Positions 44,074-53,900 of a stretch of 64,000 bases of DNA are shown here, one piece after another. The number at the start of each line of letters is the position of its first letter. The first letter of the stretch is position 1. Under the pieces are notes generated by a model. That model was not told where the DNA came from, did not search any database, and saw only the letters and a program-made list of their open reading frames with translations. The translations under genes and the position numbers were made by a program. The stretch spans positions 1 through 64,000 of the forward strand of contig MEOG01000046.1 in the NCBI GenBank assembly GCA_001769125.1, read 5' to 3'. This stretch comes from Bacteroidetes bacterium GWF2_35_48. GTDB lineage: Bacteria > Bacteroidota > Bacteroidia > Bacteroidales > GWF2-35-48.

Positions 44074-44877
44074 TTATTGATAATTTTTAATTTTCTTTGA
44101 TGATGAGGTAAACATACTTTCCGCTTCTTTGATATACTTTGAAGTGGGGTATTCGTCAATTAAAATATAATATTCATTTAAAGTATTCTGATACCTTTCT
44201 TTTTTCTTCTTTTCAATACTGTTTTCTGCGAGTAAATAGCAGGATTTCAAAATAAGATACATGATTTCTTCTCTGTATTGTGAGTCGGGATACTCTTTCA
44301 TCATGTTTTTCAAAGCAATGATTGCTGCTTTATAATCTCCTAATTTATAATAAAGGGTTGAACCATGATAAGCCTTTTTTTCGAGCTTTGCACGAAGCAC
44401 ATCAATTATTTTATTGCAGGAGTCTACCCGTGAGCTTAATGGATACTTATCGAGATATAGCTGAAAAGATTCAATTGCTTTATAGGTATACATCTGATCC
44501 AAGCTGTATTCCGGAGACTCAAGATAAATGCAAAAAGATGAAAGATATTCGGCTTCTTCCACATGACGGCTGTTGGGAAAATTCTTGGCGAAAAATTTAA
44601 AATGATAGGCTGCCATTATATACTCCTGAAGAGAATATTGGCAATATGTATAATAATAATACACTTCTTCTCCCCTTGCCGTTCCTTTATAAATATTTAT
44701 TAATTCTTCAAAAAGTGCAGAAGCTTTGTAATAATCCTTTTTTTCGTAATATTCCTTGGCTCTTTTATACTTCAGCTCAAAATCAGAACTTTTCAATAAT
44801 TTCTGATATTCGCTACAGGAAGCAAGGAATACAACAACTAAAGCTAATCCTATAAAAAATTTCCAATTTTTAAACAT
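44074..44877 (-). CDS. bamD: Outer-membrane assembly lipoprotein BamD
   Basis: 267 residues from the ATG at 44877; the first in-frame TTG lies inside the -7 box and is excluded. Lipoprotein signal ending L-A-S-C, Cys21 acylated. Five TPR-like helix pairs (A-K-E-Y-Y-E-K-K-D-Y-Y-K-A and similar) match YfiO/BamD, the partner of BamA in inserting outer-membrane beta-barrels. Confidence 0.9.
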   Translation of the reverse strand: MFKNWKFFIGLALVVVFLASCSEYQKLLKSSDFELKYKRAKEYYEKKDYYKASALFEELINIYKGTARGEEVYYYYTYCQYSLQEYIMAAYHFKFFAKNFPNSRHVEEAEYLSSFCIYLESPEYSLDQMYTYKAIESFQLYLDKYPLSSRVDSCNKIIDVLRAKLEKKAYHGSTLYYKLGDYKAAIIALKNMMKEYPDSQYREEIMYLILKSCYLLAENSIEKKKKERYQNTLNEYYILIDEYPTSKYIKEAESMFTSSSKKIKNYQ

Positions 44878-44883
44878 GGGGTG

Positions 44884-44891
44884 CAAATATA
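44884..44891 (-). promoter_or_regulatory. Bacteroidota -7 box (TATATTTG, minus strand) for bamD-rpoZ
   Basis: CAAATATA on the plus strand reads TATATTTG, followed by only six bases (CACCCC) before the bamD ATG. Confidence 0.65.
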
Positions 44892-44939
44892 CAATATAGT
44901 TTTGAAATACAAAAACGTAATAAACAAGAATTTATTACT

Positions 44940-45782
44940 TTAAAAAAACATCGGCAAAGATAAAATCCACCCTGTAGTAATATGACCCGTTGCGTGGTCT
45001 AACTGTGAACCAAAAAGACTGTGCGGGATTGAGAAAATAATCAGGGTAACGATAGCTGCAATTATTACAAGCGCCGGTCTTTCTTTTTTCATATTATAAA
45101 TAACCGCTACAATCCAAAAAATAAAAGATATCAGGGTTTTATTATCTGTAAGATCAAATCCAAAAGGAATTCCGCTCCAAAAAACGCCAAATGCATATTT
45201 CTGAACAATAGGTCCAAAAACCAAACCACCCAGAATAAGACTTAAAAGCGTTATCATCCCGAAAACACGAAATTTGTAATTACCAAATATAGCCAAAAAG
45301 CCTGTAAAATTTGATAAAAGCATTGCCAGAAAAATAAAAAGAATATGAGCAATAAGCCAGTGTGTCGGTACATTTCCTTTAAATCGAATTACAACAGGAC
45401 TATCTTTTGTTACATCCGTAGAAAGCGTTCCGTTATAAACCTGAATATAATATTGCAATTTCCCGGCAGGAGGCTGAGAAGGAACAACAACTGTAAGAAC
45501 ATCGCCTTCCCTGTTAAACGGGATAGTGTCAAATGCTTTATCTGTTGGAAATTTTTTATATATCAAATTTGCAGACAATGTTAACTCTTTCCTTTCTATC
45601 TTTAATATGCAATCTGTTGTGTTATTCGAATGACTGCGGGGTAAAGAAAGCTGGTAACTTTGGTCATTAAAAGTAAAAGAAACTTCTTTGGTATAAGTAG
45701 GACCTGTCATTCTCTGGTAGAAAACAGCTCCGGCAGTCAATAAAATCGCCAATATGATACTGATGATGGTTTTTCCTTTCAT
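44940..45782 (-). CDS. Membrane protein with extracytoplasmic domain, unknown function
   Basis: 280 residues. One N-terminal membrane helix (about 7-22), a strand-rich exported domain of about 110 residues (25-135), then about five membrane helices (143-163, 170-190, 218-235, 240-258, 262-280) joined by short loops. A conserved-looking D-L-T-D-N-K-T and G-H-I-T-T-G lie in the helical part. I do not recognise the family. No close operon partner; bamD begins 63 bp downstream. Confidence 0.7.
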   Translation of the reverse strand: MKGKTIISIILAILLTAGAVFYQRMTGPTYTKEVSFTFNDQSYQLSLPRSHSNNTTDCILKIERKELTLSANLIYKKFPTDKAFDTIPFNREGDVLTVVVPSQPPAGKLQYYIQVYNGTLSTDVTKDSPVVIRFKGNVPTHWLIAHILFIFLAMLLSNFTGFLAIFGNYKFRVFGMITLLSLILGGLVFGPIVQKYAFGVFWSGIPFGFDLTDNKTLISFIFWIVAVIYNMKKERPALVIIAAIVTLIIFSIPHSLFGSQLDHATGHITTGWILSLPMFF

Positions 45783-45885
45783 AGGGTATAATTAGAGTTT
45801 ATTAGAGTACATGAATGAAAACAAAAAGAAATAAGTTGATTCTTATTATTACTGACATTACGCAAAATGTATTTTTATTAACCAG

Positions 45886-46026
45886 TCGGAAGCTTGAAGC
45901 TCGTAGCTCGAAGCTCGAAGTTGGAAGCTCGTAGCTCGAAGCTCGAAGCTCGAAGTTGGAAGCTCGAAGCTCGAAGCTCGAAGCTACTTCCAACTTCCAA
46001 CTTCAGGCTTCCGGCTTCCGGCTTCA
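45886..46026. repeat. Inverted heptamer array (GAAGCTC / CTTCCAA)
   Basis: About 12 GAAGCTC/GAAGTTG/GTAGCTC heptamers run to 45984, then polarity flips at GAAG-CTA-CTTC and continues as CTTCCAA, CTTCAGG and CTTCCGG heptamers. The arms can pair (GAAGTTGGAAG with CTTCCAACTTC), giving a long hairpin. Confidence 0.9.
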
Positions 46027-46060
46027 GTTTCTTCAATTTGCGCAATATCAGATATTATAT

Positions 46061-46969
46061 TTATTTTAAGACAAATTTCGATGATCCAATCAGGTTTCCG
46101 TCTGTAAAAAGGTCAACAATATATGTACCCGGAATTAATTCCTGATTATTATCCCAGAAAATACAAAGTTCAGCATTTTTCCCATCATAATCTACTTGAC
46201 GTTTTGCAGAAAAAACAATAAATTCATTACCAAATTTAAACAAATTTTGTTCAGAAGTGGCAAGAACAAGTCCATCCGGTCGCGCAATACGCAAATAAAC
46301 ATCTTTTGTCCCGGTAAGCGCAATTTCATTTTCAGTAAGAATAAAACAGACCTTAACTTTTTGTACTTTTTTAGCTTTGGTAATAGCTTTTCCTCTTTTG
46401 TTTAATCCGTCAGTTACTATGTTTACAGCTTTAATTACTGAAGCAATGTTCACTTTGGTTTCCAGCTCTTCTTTTTTTTCTGTTAGTTCTTTATTTACGG
46501 TTTTTTCCTTTTCAATATCCTGCTTGACTTTTACATTCTCAGCTTTTAGGCCCTTGTTGACCGTATTCAGAGAATCTATCTGAACGACATAATGCCGCAT
46601 TATTTTTCTTAATGTTTCAACCTCATCTTTATATTGCTTTATTTTTGCAGCAGTAGTACCTTTTAATCCCTGAATTTCTTGAATCATTTTCTGAATTTTT
46701 TCCTTTTCTTCTTCCAACTGCTTGTTCAGGTGCGAATTATTTGACTTCATAAACTTGTACTGATCAAGCATATCATTAAGGTCTTGCGTAAGTCTTGCCC
46801 TTTCATCATTTGTGTTTTCCCTGATTTTAATTATCTCTTTCAGGTAAACAACCTTCTGATTTTTCAACTTCCACGAAAGAAATCCGATTACCCCTATTAA
46901 AAGGGCAATAGAAACCAGATAAATGATATGATACTTTCTGAACCCGGTATTTTTTTCTTGATTCTCCAT
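46061..46969 (-). CDS. Membrane-anchored coiled-coil protein, unknown function
   Basis: 302 residues from the ATG at 46969; longer in-frame starts are not supported, since the promoter lies between. One membrane helix (about 14-33), a long charged coiled coil (about 40-190) and a C-terminal strand-rich domain (about 200-302; C-F-I-L-T-E-N, C-I-F-W-D-N-N-Q-E-L and P-G-T-Y-I-V-D-L). This layout is common in Bacteroidota envelope proteins, but I cannot name the family. Single-gene unit. Confidence 0.7.
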   Translation of the reverse strand: MENQEKNTGFRKYHIIYLVSIALLIGVIGFLSWKLKNQKVVYLKEIIKIRENTNDERARLTQDLNDMLDQYKFMKSNNSHLNKQLEEEKEKIQKMIQEIQGLKGTTAAKIKQYKDEVETLRKIMRHYVVQIDSLNTVNKGLKAENVKVKQDIEKEKTVNKELTEKKEELETKVNIASVIKAVNIVTDGLNKRGKAITKAKKVQKVKVCFILTENEIALTGTKDVYLRIARPDGLVLATSEQNLFKFGNEFIVFSAKRQVDYDGKNAELCIFWDNNQELIPGTYIVDLFTDGNLIGSSKFVLK

Positions 46970-46990
46970 TATTTGTTTTAAAATCGTGGG

Positions 46991-46998
46991 CAAATTTA
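46991..46998 (-). promoter_or_regulatory. Bacteroidota -7 box (TAAATTTG, minus strand)
   Basis: CAAATTTA on the plus strand reads TAAATTTG, 21 nt before the ATG at 46969. Confidence 0.55.
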
Positions 46999-47205
46999 AT
47001 TTTATTTTCTGAATTTCATTACAAACAATTTCAGCAAACATTAACATCCAATTAATTAAATGTTTATTTATGGAGTATAAAATCAGAAAAAACAATATTG
47101 ATTTTCGAACTTTAAGTCTACTCCGAAAACCCCATAGATTAAAATGCCACTAACCTGCCTGTACTGTCGTTTCGGCAGGCAGGAACACGAACCTGTCTGC
47201 CTGAC

Positions 47206-47488
47206 AGCTACCGTGTGGACACAAATATGTGAAGTGTTTTTATTGAGGTGTTTGATATTTTTAATATATTAAGCCTACTCTGAAAATTAATTAAACCTAA
47301 TATATGACACGAATTTCACGAACTTGCCTGCCTGCCTGTTTACAACAGGTAAATTTACTACAGGTAAATTTACACTAGGTAAATCAGCCGATTTATCAAC
47401 TGAAGTTGACAAGGCAGGTTCGTGTAATTCGTGTCAAAAATACTTTTTGGAAAGGACTTAATAAAAAAGATGTGTCCACACGGTAGCT
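47206..47488. repeat. Nested palindromic element, about 280 bp
   Basis: Outer perfect 18-bp inverted repeat AGCTACCGTGTGGACACA (47206-47223 and 47471-47488). An inner inverted repeat of about 24 bp surrounds ACACGAATTTCACGAAC (47305-47328 and 47413-47436). The centre has 15-nt tandem units CAGGTAAATTTACTA (47346-47384). CTGCCTG runs flank both ends. No reading frame or transposase is inside. Nothing else is recognisable in the gap 47096-47669. Confidence 0.8.
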
Positions 47489-47669
47489 GCCTGACAGGCA
47501 GGAACTCAAAAACCCACAAAACATTAATAATCAATAATGTGTTTTTTGTGAAAGCTCTCAAGCTCTGCATGATTTTGTGATTTTGTGGCGAAATGATACT
47601 TTTTGGAGTGGATTCAACTTTTATCTTTCAAACAAAAATTGTATCTTTACAATATCTTTAAATCTCATT

Positions 47670-48185
47670 ATGTTTAAACTACTTTTAAACGGTTTTCTAA
47701 TTTTATTATTTTGCACTGCGGGCTTTGCACAGAAACCCTTTTACCTGAATTATAAGTTCCGTCTTTTTAATCCAAAAGGACAAATTTTAACACGCGACAG
47801 TCTTGCGTTCAATACGCTGTTTCTGATTCCAAACCCCGGCATTATTGTACATTCCTCCATGTGCGACACCTCGCATTATTTCTCTGCCAAAATCCGTACA
47901 ACATGGCCTATTTTCAGGCTTGTATGGAATCGTTACAATGAAATTATGGAATTCACGGTTGATCATATAACAAATGGAAAAACGATTATTATTGATTCAC
48001 TTATTTTCTCTGCAGGAAAATTTTATATTGAAGAATACGATGATAAAACCTGGTGGAAAGGTCTGAATATAAAAATCAGGGAAGACGCTGAAAGCATCCA
48101 TTTAGAAAAATTTTCATTGAATGATTTTACCACAAAAGAAACCCTGATGAATGATAAAAAATTTAAAAAGGTTAAACTTAAATAA
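47670..48185 (+). CDS. Small secreted protein, unknown function
   Basis: 171 residues from the ATG at 47670. This start gives a clean signal peptide (cleavage after F-A-Q, about 21), whereas the longer frame upstream runs through spacer sequence. The mature protein is strand-rich with several aromatic residues and a W-W-K-G-L motif near 137. No family is recognised. It precedes the papain-like protease gene by six bp, so the two are probably made together; it could be an inhibitor, chaperone or substrate-binding partner, but nothing in the sequence proves that. Confidence 0.65.
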   Translation: MFKLLLNGFLILLFCTAGFAQKPFYLNYKFRLFNPKGQILTRDSLAFNTLFLIPNPGIIVHSSMCDTSHYFSAKIRTTWPIFRLVWNRYNEIMEFTVDHITNGKTIIIDSLIFSAGKFYIEEYDDKTWWKGLNIKIREDAESIHLEKFSLNDFTTKETLMNDKKFKKVKLK

Positions 48186-48191
48186 TAAGAG

Positions 48192-49859
48192 ATGAAAAAC
48201 ATACTATTATCAGGATTATGTTTAGTGTTTGCATTAAGCATTTCCGCTCAGGAAGCAGATTTTGAAGCACCGATTAATCCGGATTTTCTGAAATATCAAA
48301 AAAATATTTACGAAAACAAAATACCTGCATTTAGCGAACTCGGGCATCCGTTAAATGAAATTCCTTTATATGTAAAACCCGATTTCACAAATTATTTAAA
48401 ACAACAGGAGAATAAGTCAGTTATGTTTGATGCTGTATATGATATGCGTAACCATGGGCTGCTCACTTCTGTGAAAAATCAAGGAAACTGCGGAGCTTGC
48501 TGGACATTTGCATCCATTGGTTCGCTTGAATCGTACAGTATAAAAACAGGCTTTGGCACATTCAACTTTTCCGAACAAAATGTACGTACCTGTCATGGAT
48601 TTTATCTTGACCCCGCTAGTGGAACCTGTTCGGGAGGAAATCCCAAAAAATCTGCTGCCTACTTTACGCGAGGCGATGGTCCGGTTTTAGAAACTGCCGA
48701 TCCCTATAATACCAACTCGCAGCAAACATGCAATACTACGCTGACTCCTGCTGCAAATGTTAACAATTTTTGCATTTTACCGGGAACACAAAATGTAATA
48801 AAACAGGCATTGCTTGATTATGGCGCATTGTACACAAATATGATGTATTCAAGTGCTTATTTGAACTCATCAAATAACACGTATTTTTATGCAGGAACAG
48901 AAGGAACAAATCATGCCGTATTACTTGCCGGATGGGACGATAACAAAGTTACAGCAGGGGGTACAGGCGCATGGATTATCAAAAACAGCTATGGCACAAG
49001 CTGGGGAGAAAACGGTTACTTTTATGTTTCGTATAATGATTCTGCCATTTTAACTACAAATGCTTATTTCCCATCTATCGGCAACTATGATGCATACGAA
49101 GAAATTTATATGTACGATGAATTGGGATGGATTTCCAATATTGGCTATACGTCTGAAGTTGCCTACGGTTTAATAAAATTTATTGCTGGTAGTAACGAAA
49201 AAATCACAAAAGTCGGAACTTATATAAATTCAGCAGGAGCAAGCATTTCGTTTGAAATATATGATACAAAAACAGACAACACCCTGAGCGGACTGCTTGC
49301 AAGTGTACCAGAACAGCAGTGTGCATGGCCGGGGTATCATACATTTTCACTTCCGCAACAAATAAATATTAGTTCCGGAAATGATTTTTACATTAAAGTA
49401 CGATATAATACACCCGGATATAATTATCCACTTCCGATTGAAAGACTTTCCACTGATTATGCCGAACCTCAAATAGCAGATGGCGTGTGCTGGGCCAGTT
49501 CTTCCGGTACAACATGGACTGCTTATGGCGCATCACAAGCAGGAAAGGAAAGAGACCTTTGCATCAGAGCATATACCTTACCACAAGGAACAGATGAAAA
49601 ATTGCTGTTGTCAAAAACTGAAACAGTAGAAGTATTCCCGAATCCTGCACAAAATGCTTTTACCATTAAATCAGATGTTGGCGCTATTATCAAAATTGAA
49701 ATGATGAATTCAGAAGGAAAACTAGTTAGCAAAATTGAGCCAGACCAACAGAATACAAAATTTGAATTTAATACATCAGCTCTTTCTTCTGGCGTATATT
49801 TCCTTCGTATCGTAACAAAAAATAATACTTATTTCAGAAAAATTACTTTGATTGAATAA
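48192..49859 (+). CDS. Papain-like (C1 family) cysteine protease with T9SS sorting domain
   Basis: 555 residues. Signal peptide 1-20, a short pro-region, then a C1A protease domain (about 78-290) with a complete active site: Gln97 of the oxyanion hole, Cys103 in N-C-G-A-C-W, His241 in N-H-A-V-L-L-A-G-W and Asn265 in K-N-S-Y-G-x-S-W-G. A strand-rich region (about 295-465) follows, then a T9SS type A sorting domain from V-F-P-N-P near 483 to the end. Secreted or surface-attached protease. Confidence 0.93.
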   Translation: MKNILLSGLCLVFALSISAQEADFEAPINPDFLKYQKNIYENKIPAFSELGHPLNEIPLYVKPDFTNYLKQQENKSVMFDAVYDMRNHGLLTSVKNQGNCGACWTFASIGSLESYSIKTGFGTFNFSEQNVRTCHGFYLDPASGTCSGGNPKKSAAYFTRGDGPVLETADPYNTNSQQTCNTTLTPAANVNNFCILPGTQNVIKQALLDYGALYTNMMYSSAYLNSSNNTYFYAGTEGTNHAVLLAGWDDNKVTAGGTGAWIIKNSYGTSWGENGYFYVSYNDSAILTTNAYFPSIGNYDAYEEIYMYDELGWISNIGYTSEVAYGLIKFIAGSNEKITKVGTYINSAGASISFEIYDTKTDNTLSGLLASVPEQQCAWPGYHTFSLPQQINISSGNDFYIKVRYNTPGYNYPLPIERLSTDYAEPQIADGVCWASSSGTTWTAYGASQAGKERDLCIRAYTLPQGTDEKLLLSKTETVEVFPNPAQNAFTIKSDVGAIIKIEMMNSEGKLVSKIEPDQQNTKFEFNTSALSSGVYFLRIVTKNNTYFRKITLIE

Positions 49860-49961
49860 AGATATAAAATAATTTTTGAAGTGATAAATGTTGTAGGTTT
49901 TTCCAATATTAACCCCAAAAAAAAATTTATTGTATAGAAACAAATCAAAAATAATAACAAA

Positions 49962-50972
49962 TTAGAGAAGAGAGCCAGACCTCCCTAAATCCATAAATAC
50001 TACAGAAAACTCCAAACCGCCATGTCCGCGTGTGTATGTTTTTAAAGACGATGTTACAATATCATAACTGACACGGTACATTATATTTTTATATTTACAT
50101 CCACCCATTAGAATTACAGCATCTTTTAATCTGTAGGAAACACCCCCAGTAAATGCTAAATCCGGTGTATAATTATAAATAGAGGATATACCTATATTTA
50201 ATTCATAATTATTACTTTGTTTCATAATTAGAATTTTCGGATCAAAAAACAAGTTGTCATTATAATTTACCCTTGTCCCACCAATAAGGATAAAACGAGG
50301 AGACAATCTTGATTTTCCGTTTTCCAAAAATGATTCTTTAGGGTAAGTGCAATGCATAATTGCAAAACTGGTATAAGGATTAAACATAACTTCTTTTTTT
50401 GTTCGTTCAAAATTTACACCCAGATTTACCTCTGGCATCAGGCGGTTGTAACGGTCTATTACCTCACCACTTGGAAGATCAGAATTAAATGCGCCATTAA
50501 TATATTGCGAGTCGAAAGAAAGCGCATTTTTCTTTATATATTTATAAATCATTCCTGCTTGTAAACCCACTGAAAGAATCATTTCCTTTTCGAAAAAAGA
50601 TGTAACAAGATACGACCCTGAAATAACAAAATTGAAAGTATTGAAGGACTTTACCCCATCATCATTCAGCATATAGGCTCCAACTCCATACTTGTTATTA
50701 ATACGTTTTTCGCCGGTAAAGGATGCCATCGAAAAATTAGGAGCCATTGTTCCCCATTGGCTTCTGTATTGCGTTGCCACTCGCAGGTCTGTATCTGGGA
50801 ACACACCTGTTTGCGCAGGATTATAAATGATTGGAGATGCATAATATTGTGAGAAATGCGCATCCTGTGCCCTAACAAGAACAACCATCAATAACATTAC
50901 AAAAACGATTGAAAATTTCCTGAAAAACTGAGTCTTACAAAGCTTTTTCAAATATATTCGTATTGATTTCAT
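49962..50972 (-). CDS. PorP/SprF family type IX secretion membrane protein
   Basis: 336 residues. Signal peptide (about 1-36), then an outer-membrane beta-barrel of the PorP/SprF family. The family start H-F-S-Q-Y-Y-A-S-P-I-I-Y-N-P-A-Q-T-G is exact, with Y-R-S-Q-W and the end strand G-L-E-F-S. SprF-like proteins are needed to export or anchor the adhesin encoded next to them; in Flavobacterium the pair is SprB/SprF. It starts 10 bp after the giant adhesin gene and is surely its operon partner. Confidence 0.93.
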   Translation of the reverse strand: MKSIRIYLKKLCKTQFFRKFSIVFVMLLMVVLVRAQDAHFSQYYASPIIYNPAQTGVFPDTDLRVATQYRSQWGTMAPNFSMASFTGEKRINNKYGVGAYMLNDDGVKSFNTFNFVISGSYLVTSFFEKEMILSVGLQAGMIYKYIKKNALSFDSQYINGAFNSDLPSGEVIDRYNRLMPEVNLGVNFERTKKEVMFNPYTSFAIMHCTYPKESFLENGKSRLSPRFILIGGTRVNYNDNLFFDPKILIMKQSNNYELNIGISSIYNYTPDLAFTGGVSYRLKDAVILMGGCKYKNIMYRVSYDIVTSSLKTYTRGHGGLEFSVVFMDLGRSGSLL

Positions 50973-50982
50973 AATTCTTTTT

Positions 50983-53900
50983 TTATCTAATTAATGTAAA
51001 ATTCCCGGATTTCACGTATTCTTTATCATCTATGGTTACTGCATTAACAGTATAAATGTATTCACCTATTGGTTGATCTACGCCATTCTTTTTCCCATCC
51101 CATCCAATATCAGGATTGTCTGTTTCAAAAACTATTAACCCCCATTTATTGTAAACACGGAATAAAACAGTTTTAAATGGTCCTCCTCTCACGTATAAGA
51201 AATCATTTAACCCATCTCCGTTGGGCGTGAACCCTGTTGGAGCCTTTGGTGGGAAAATTGTTCTGTCATCAATAATGATTTCTTTTACCATCGTGTCTTT
51301 ACAACTGTATTGATTTTCCACGTACAGAATAACATGATAGGTTCCTATTGCATCATAAGTATGCGACTGATTCTGTTGTACAGAGTTCGGAGAATTGTCT
51401 CCAAAATTCCATGTCCATGAATTGACACCGGTAGAAAGATCAGCAAATTCTACAGGAACATTCACTTCATGAATTAAACCAAGAATATCAAAATCAGCTA
51501 AAGGAACCGAGTAAATCACTAAAGAATTTGTAATGGAGTCGCGGCATCCCGTTGCAGATGATGTTACGATTAAAGACACGTTGTACGTTCCGGGTGAAGT
51601 ATAAATATGCGTTGGATTTGATGTTTCTAATGAAACACCATCTCCAAAATACCATTTCCATGAATCAATTGTTCCACCATTGAATGTAGAAATGTCTGTA
51701 AAACTTATTGGTGGTCCAAGGCAACTGTTATTAAAAGTAAATCCGCCAAGTATCGTATTTGCAGATACCATTTGGGTTGCTGTATCTGAACAGTTAAGCG
51801 AAGAAGAAACAATCAGGTTAACTTCAAAATCTCCATTTGTAGTGTAAGCATGTTCTGGATTCTGATATGGAGATGTTGCATTATCGCCAAAATTCCATGC
51901 CCAGGAATTAATAGTATTACCGTTCGGAATAGAAGCATCTGTGAATGCTACGGTAGATGTTGCACAATTAAAGTTAAAAGTAAATTCAGCATCTGGTGGT
52001 GGAGAAACCGTAACCTGCTTTATCAACTCTGCCACGCAACCTGCCGCGCTAACGGCACTAAAGCTCACATCGTATGTGCCATCCGTTGCATATAAATGCG
52101 ATGGGTTATGTGCATTTGATGCGCTGTTGTCGCCAAAATTCCATAACTGCGATACAATTGTACCTAAAGAAATAGATACAATGTCAAGGAAACGTACACT
52201 ATCTCTGTAACACCCGGAGACTACTTCAAAATCAACTATTGGTACGGGATTAACAAATATACTTTTGTTTATAGTATAATCGCAACCCATATCCGAACTC
52301 ACGGTTAATGTTACATTATGATAACCCACGGTATCATACGTGAAGCTTGCATTCTGTGAAGAGGTATTGTTCCCGTTTCCAAAATCCCAGAACCAAGCTG
52401 TTGCATTGCCTGATAAAAGAGTCGTGCTGTCAGTAAAATCAATTTCCGTAAATTGGCATGCCCCGGAATATGTAAAATACGGAATTAAAGGAATCACAAG
52501 GGAGACATGTAACGTGTCGTTTACAGAAGCGCAAGCCATGTCATTTGTAGAAGACAATATCAGGTCAATTCCGGTTAATGCGGTATCAGCCGGGCTTAAA
52601 TAATAAATAGTATTAAACGCCGTATCTGTTGGTGAAAATACCCCGGTGCCACTGGAAGTCCATTCTACACCAAACAAATTACTCCCGGTTCCGGAAATAA
52701 CAATCGAATCTGATGCAGAGCATATCTGGATATCATTTCCAGCAAATACAGATGGCGGTTGAATAATGTTTACTAAAATGGTATCCGAAGTGTTCGAGCA
52801 ACCATTATTAATCGTAGAAGTAAGAATAAAGCTTACCTGCCCGAGCAAAGAGTCAAACGGGGTAACATGGTAACTTACTAAAAGTGTTGTGTTATCAGGT
52901 GTAAACGCACCTGTTCCTGCTGTTGTCCACATTCCTGTTCCATTTCCGGATATTACTCCTGCCAAAACAACAGAATCTGATGTTGCGCAAATTTGCTGGT
53001 CTGTTCCTGCTGAAACAATTGGTGATTGAGAGAATGTTATTCTCATCGTGTCTTCAGCCGCAACGCATGCAATACTCCCTGTTGTTGAAAGAAGAAGCAT
53101 TATTTGTCCGGATGCACTATCAGCCGCACTTGGGAAATAACCCGCTGTTAACGTTGTTGCATCAGGAATAAACAAACCGCTACCAGTGGTGCTCCACAGA
53201 ATACCTGTTGCATTATCATAAGAAGCCGCAGGATATACAGTATCTCTTTCTGAGCATACTAAAATATCAACTCCGGCGTTAGCCTCTGGAACAGGTTCTA
53301 TGTTAATTCGAACGGTATCTGTTCCGGCAACGCAACCATTATTATTAGTAGAAGTAAGCGCTAGCAATACGTAACCAAGGGCTGAATCAACTGCACTGAA
53401 ATGATAAACAGCATTCAAATCAAAATTATCGGGTGTAAAACTTCCCATGCCGGTTGTAGTCCATTGACCGGTTCCGCTGCTGCTGATAACATTTCCATTC
53501 ATTATAGCCGTATCAATATTCGCACAAACCTGCTGGTCTGATCCCGCAAAAACAAGAGGAGTATGTCCAAAAGTTATTTGAAGCGTATCATTAACTACGC
53601 CACAATAAGCAGAGCCAGTGCTTGATATTATTAATTGTACTGACCCTGAAATGCTATCTGCAATGCTTGGGAAATACCCTGCATTCAATGTTGTAATATT
53701 TGGTAAGAAAATTCCGGTACCCGATGAAACCCAAACCGTGTTGGTAACGTTCAGAGATGTTGGAGATAGATTAATAGTATCTCTTGCGGCACAAATATCT
53801 ATATCAACACCTGCATTGAGCAATGGTACAGCTTCAATAATGACATGCAAGGTATCTGTTGAAGGGATACATCCTCCATTATTTGTTGAATTCAACACGA

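Noticed and set aside
47370-47570. A 66-codon minus-strand frame in the palindromic spacer
   Set aside because: It runs through inverted and tandem repeats and has no family resemblance.
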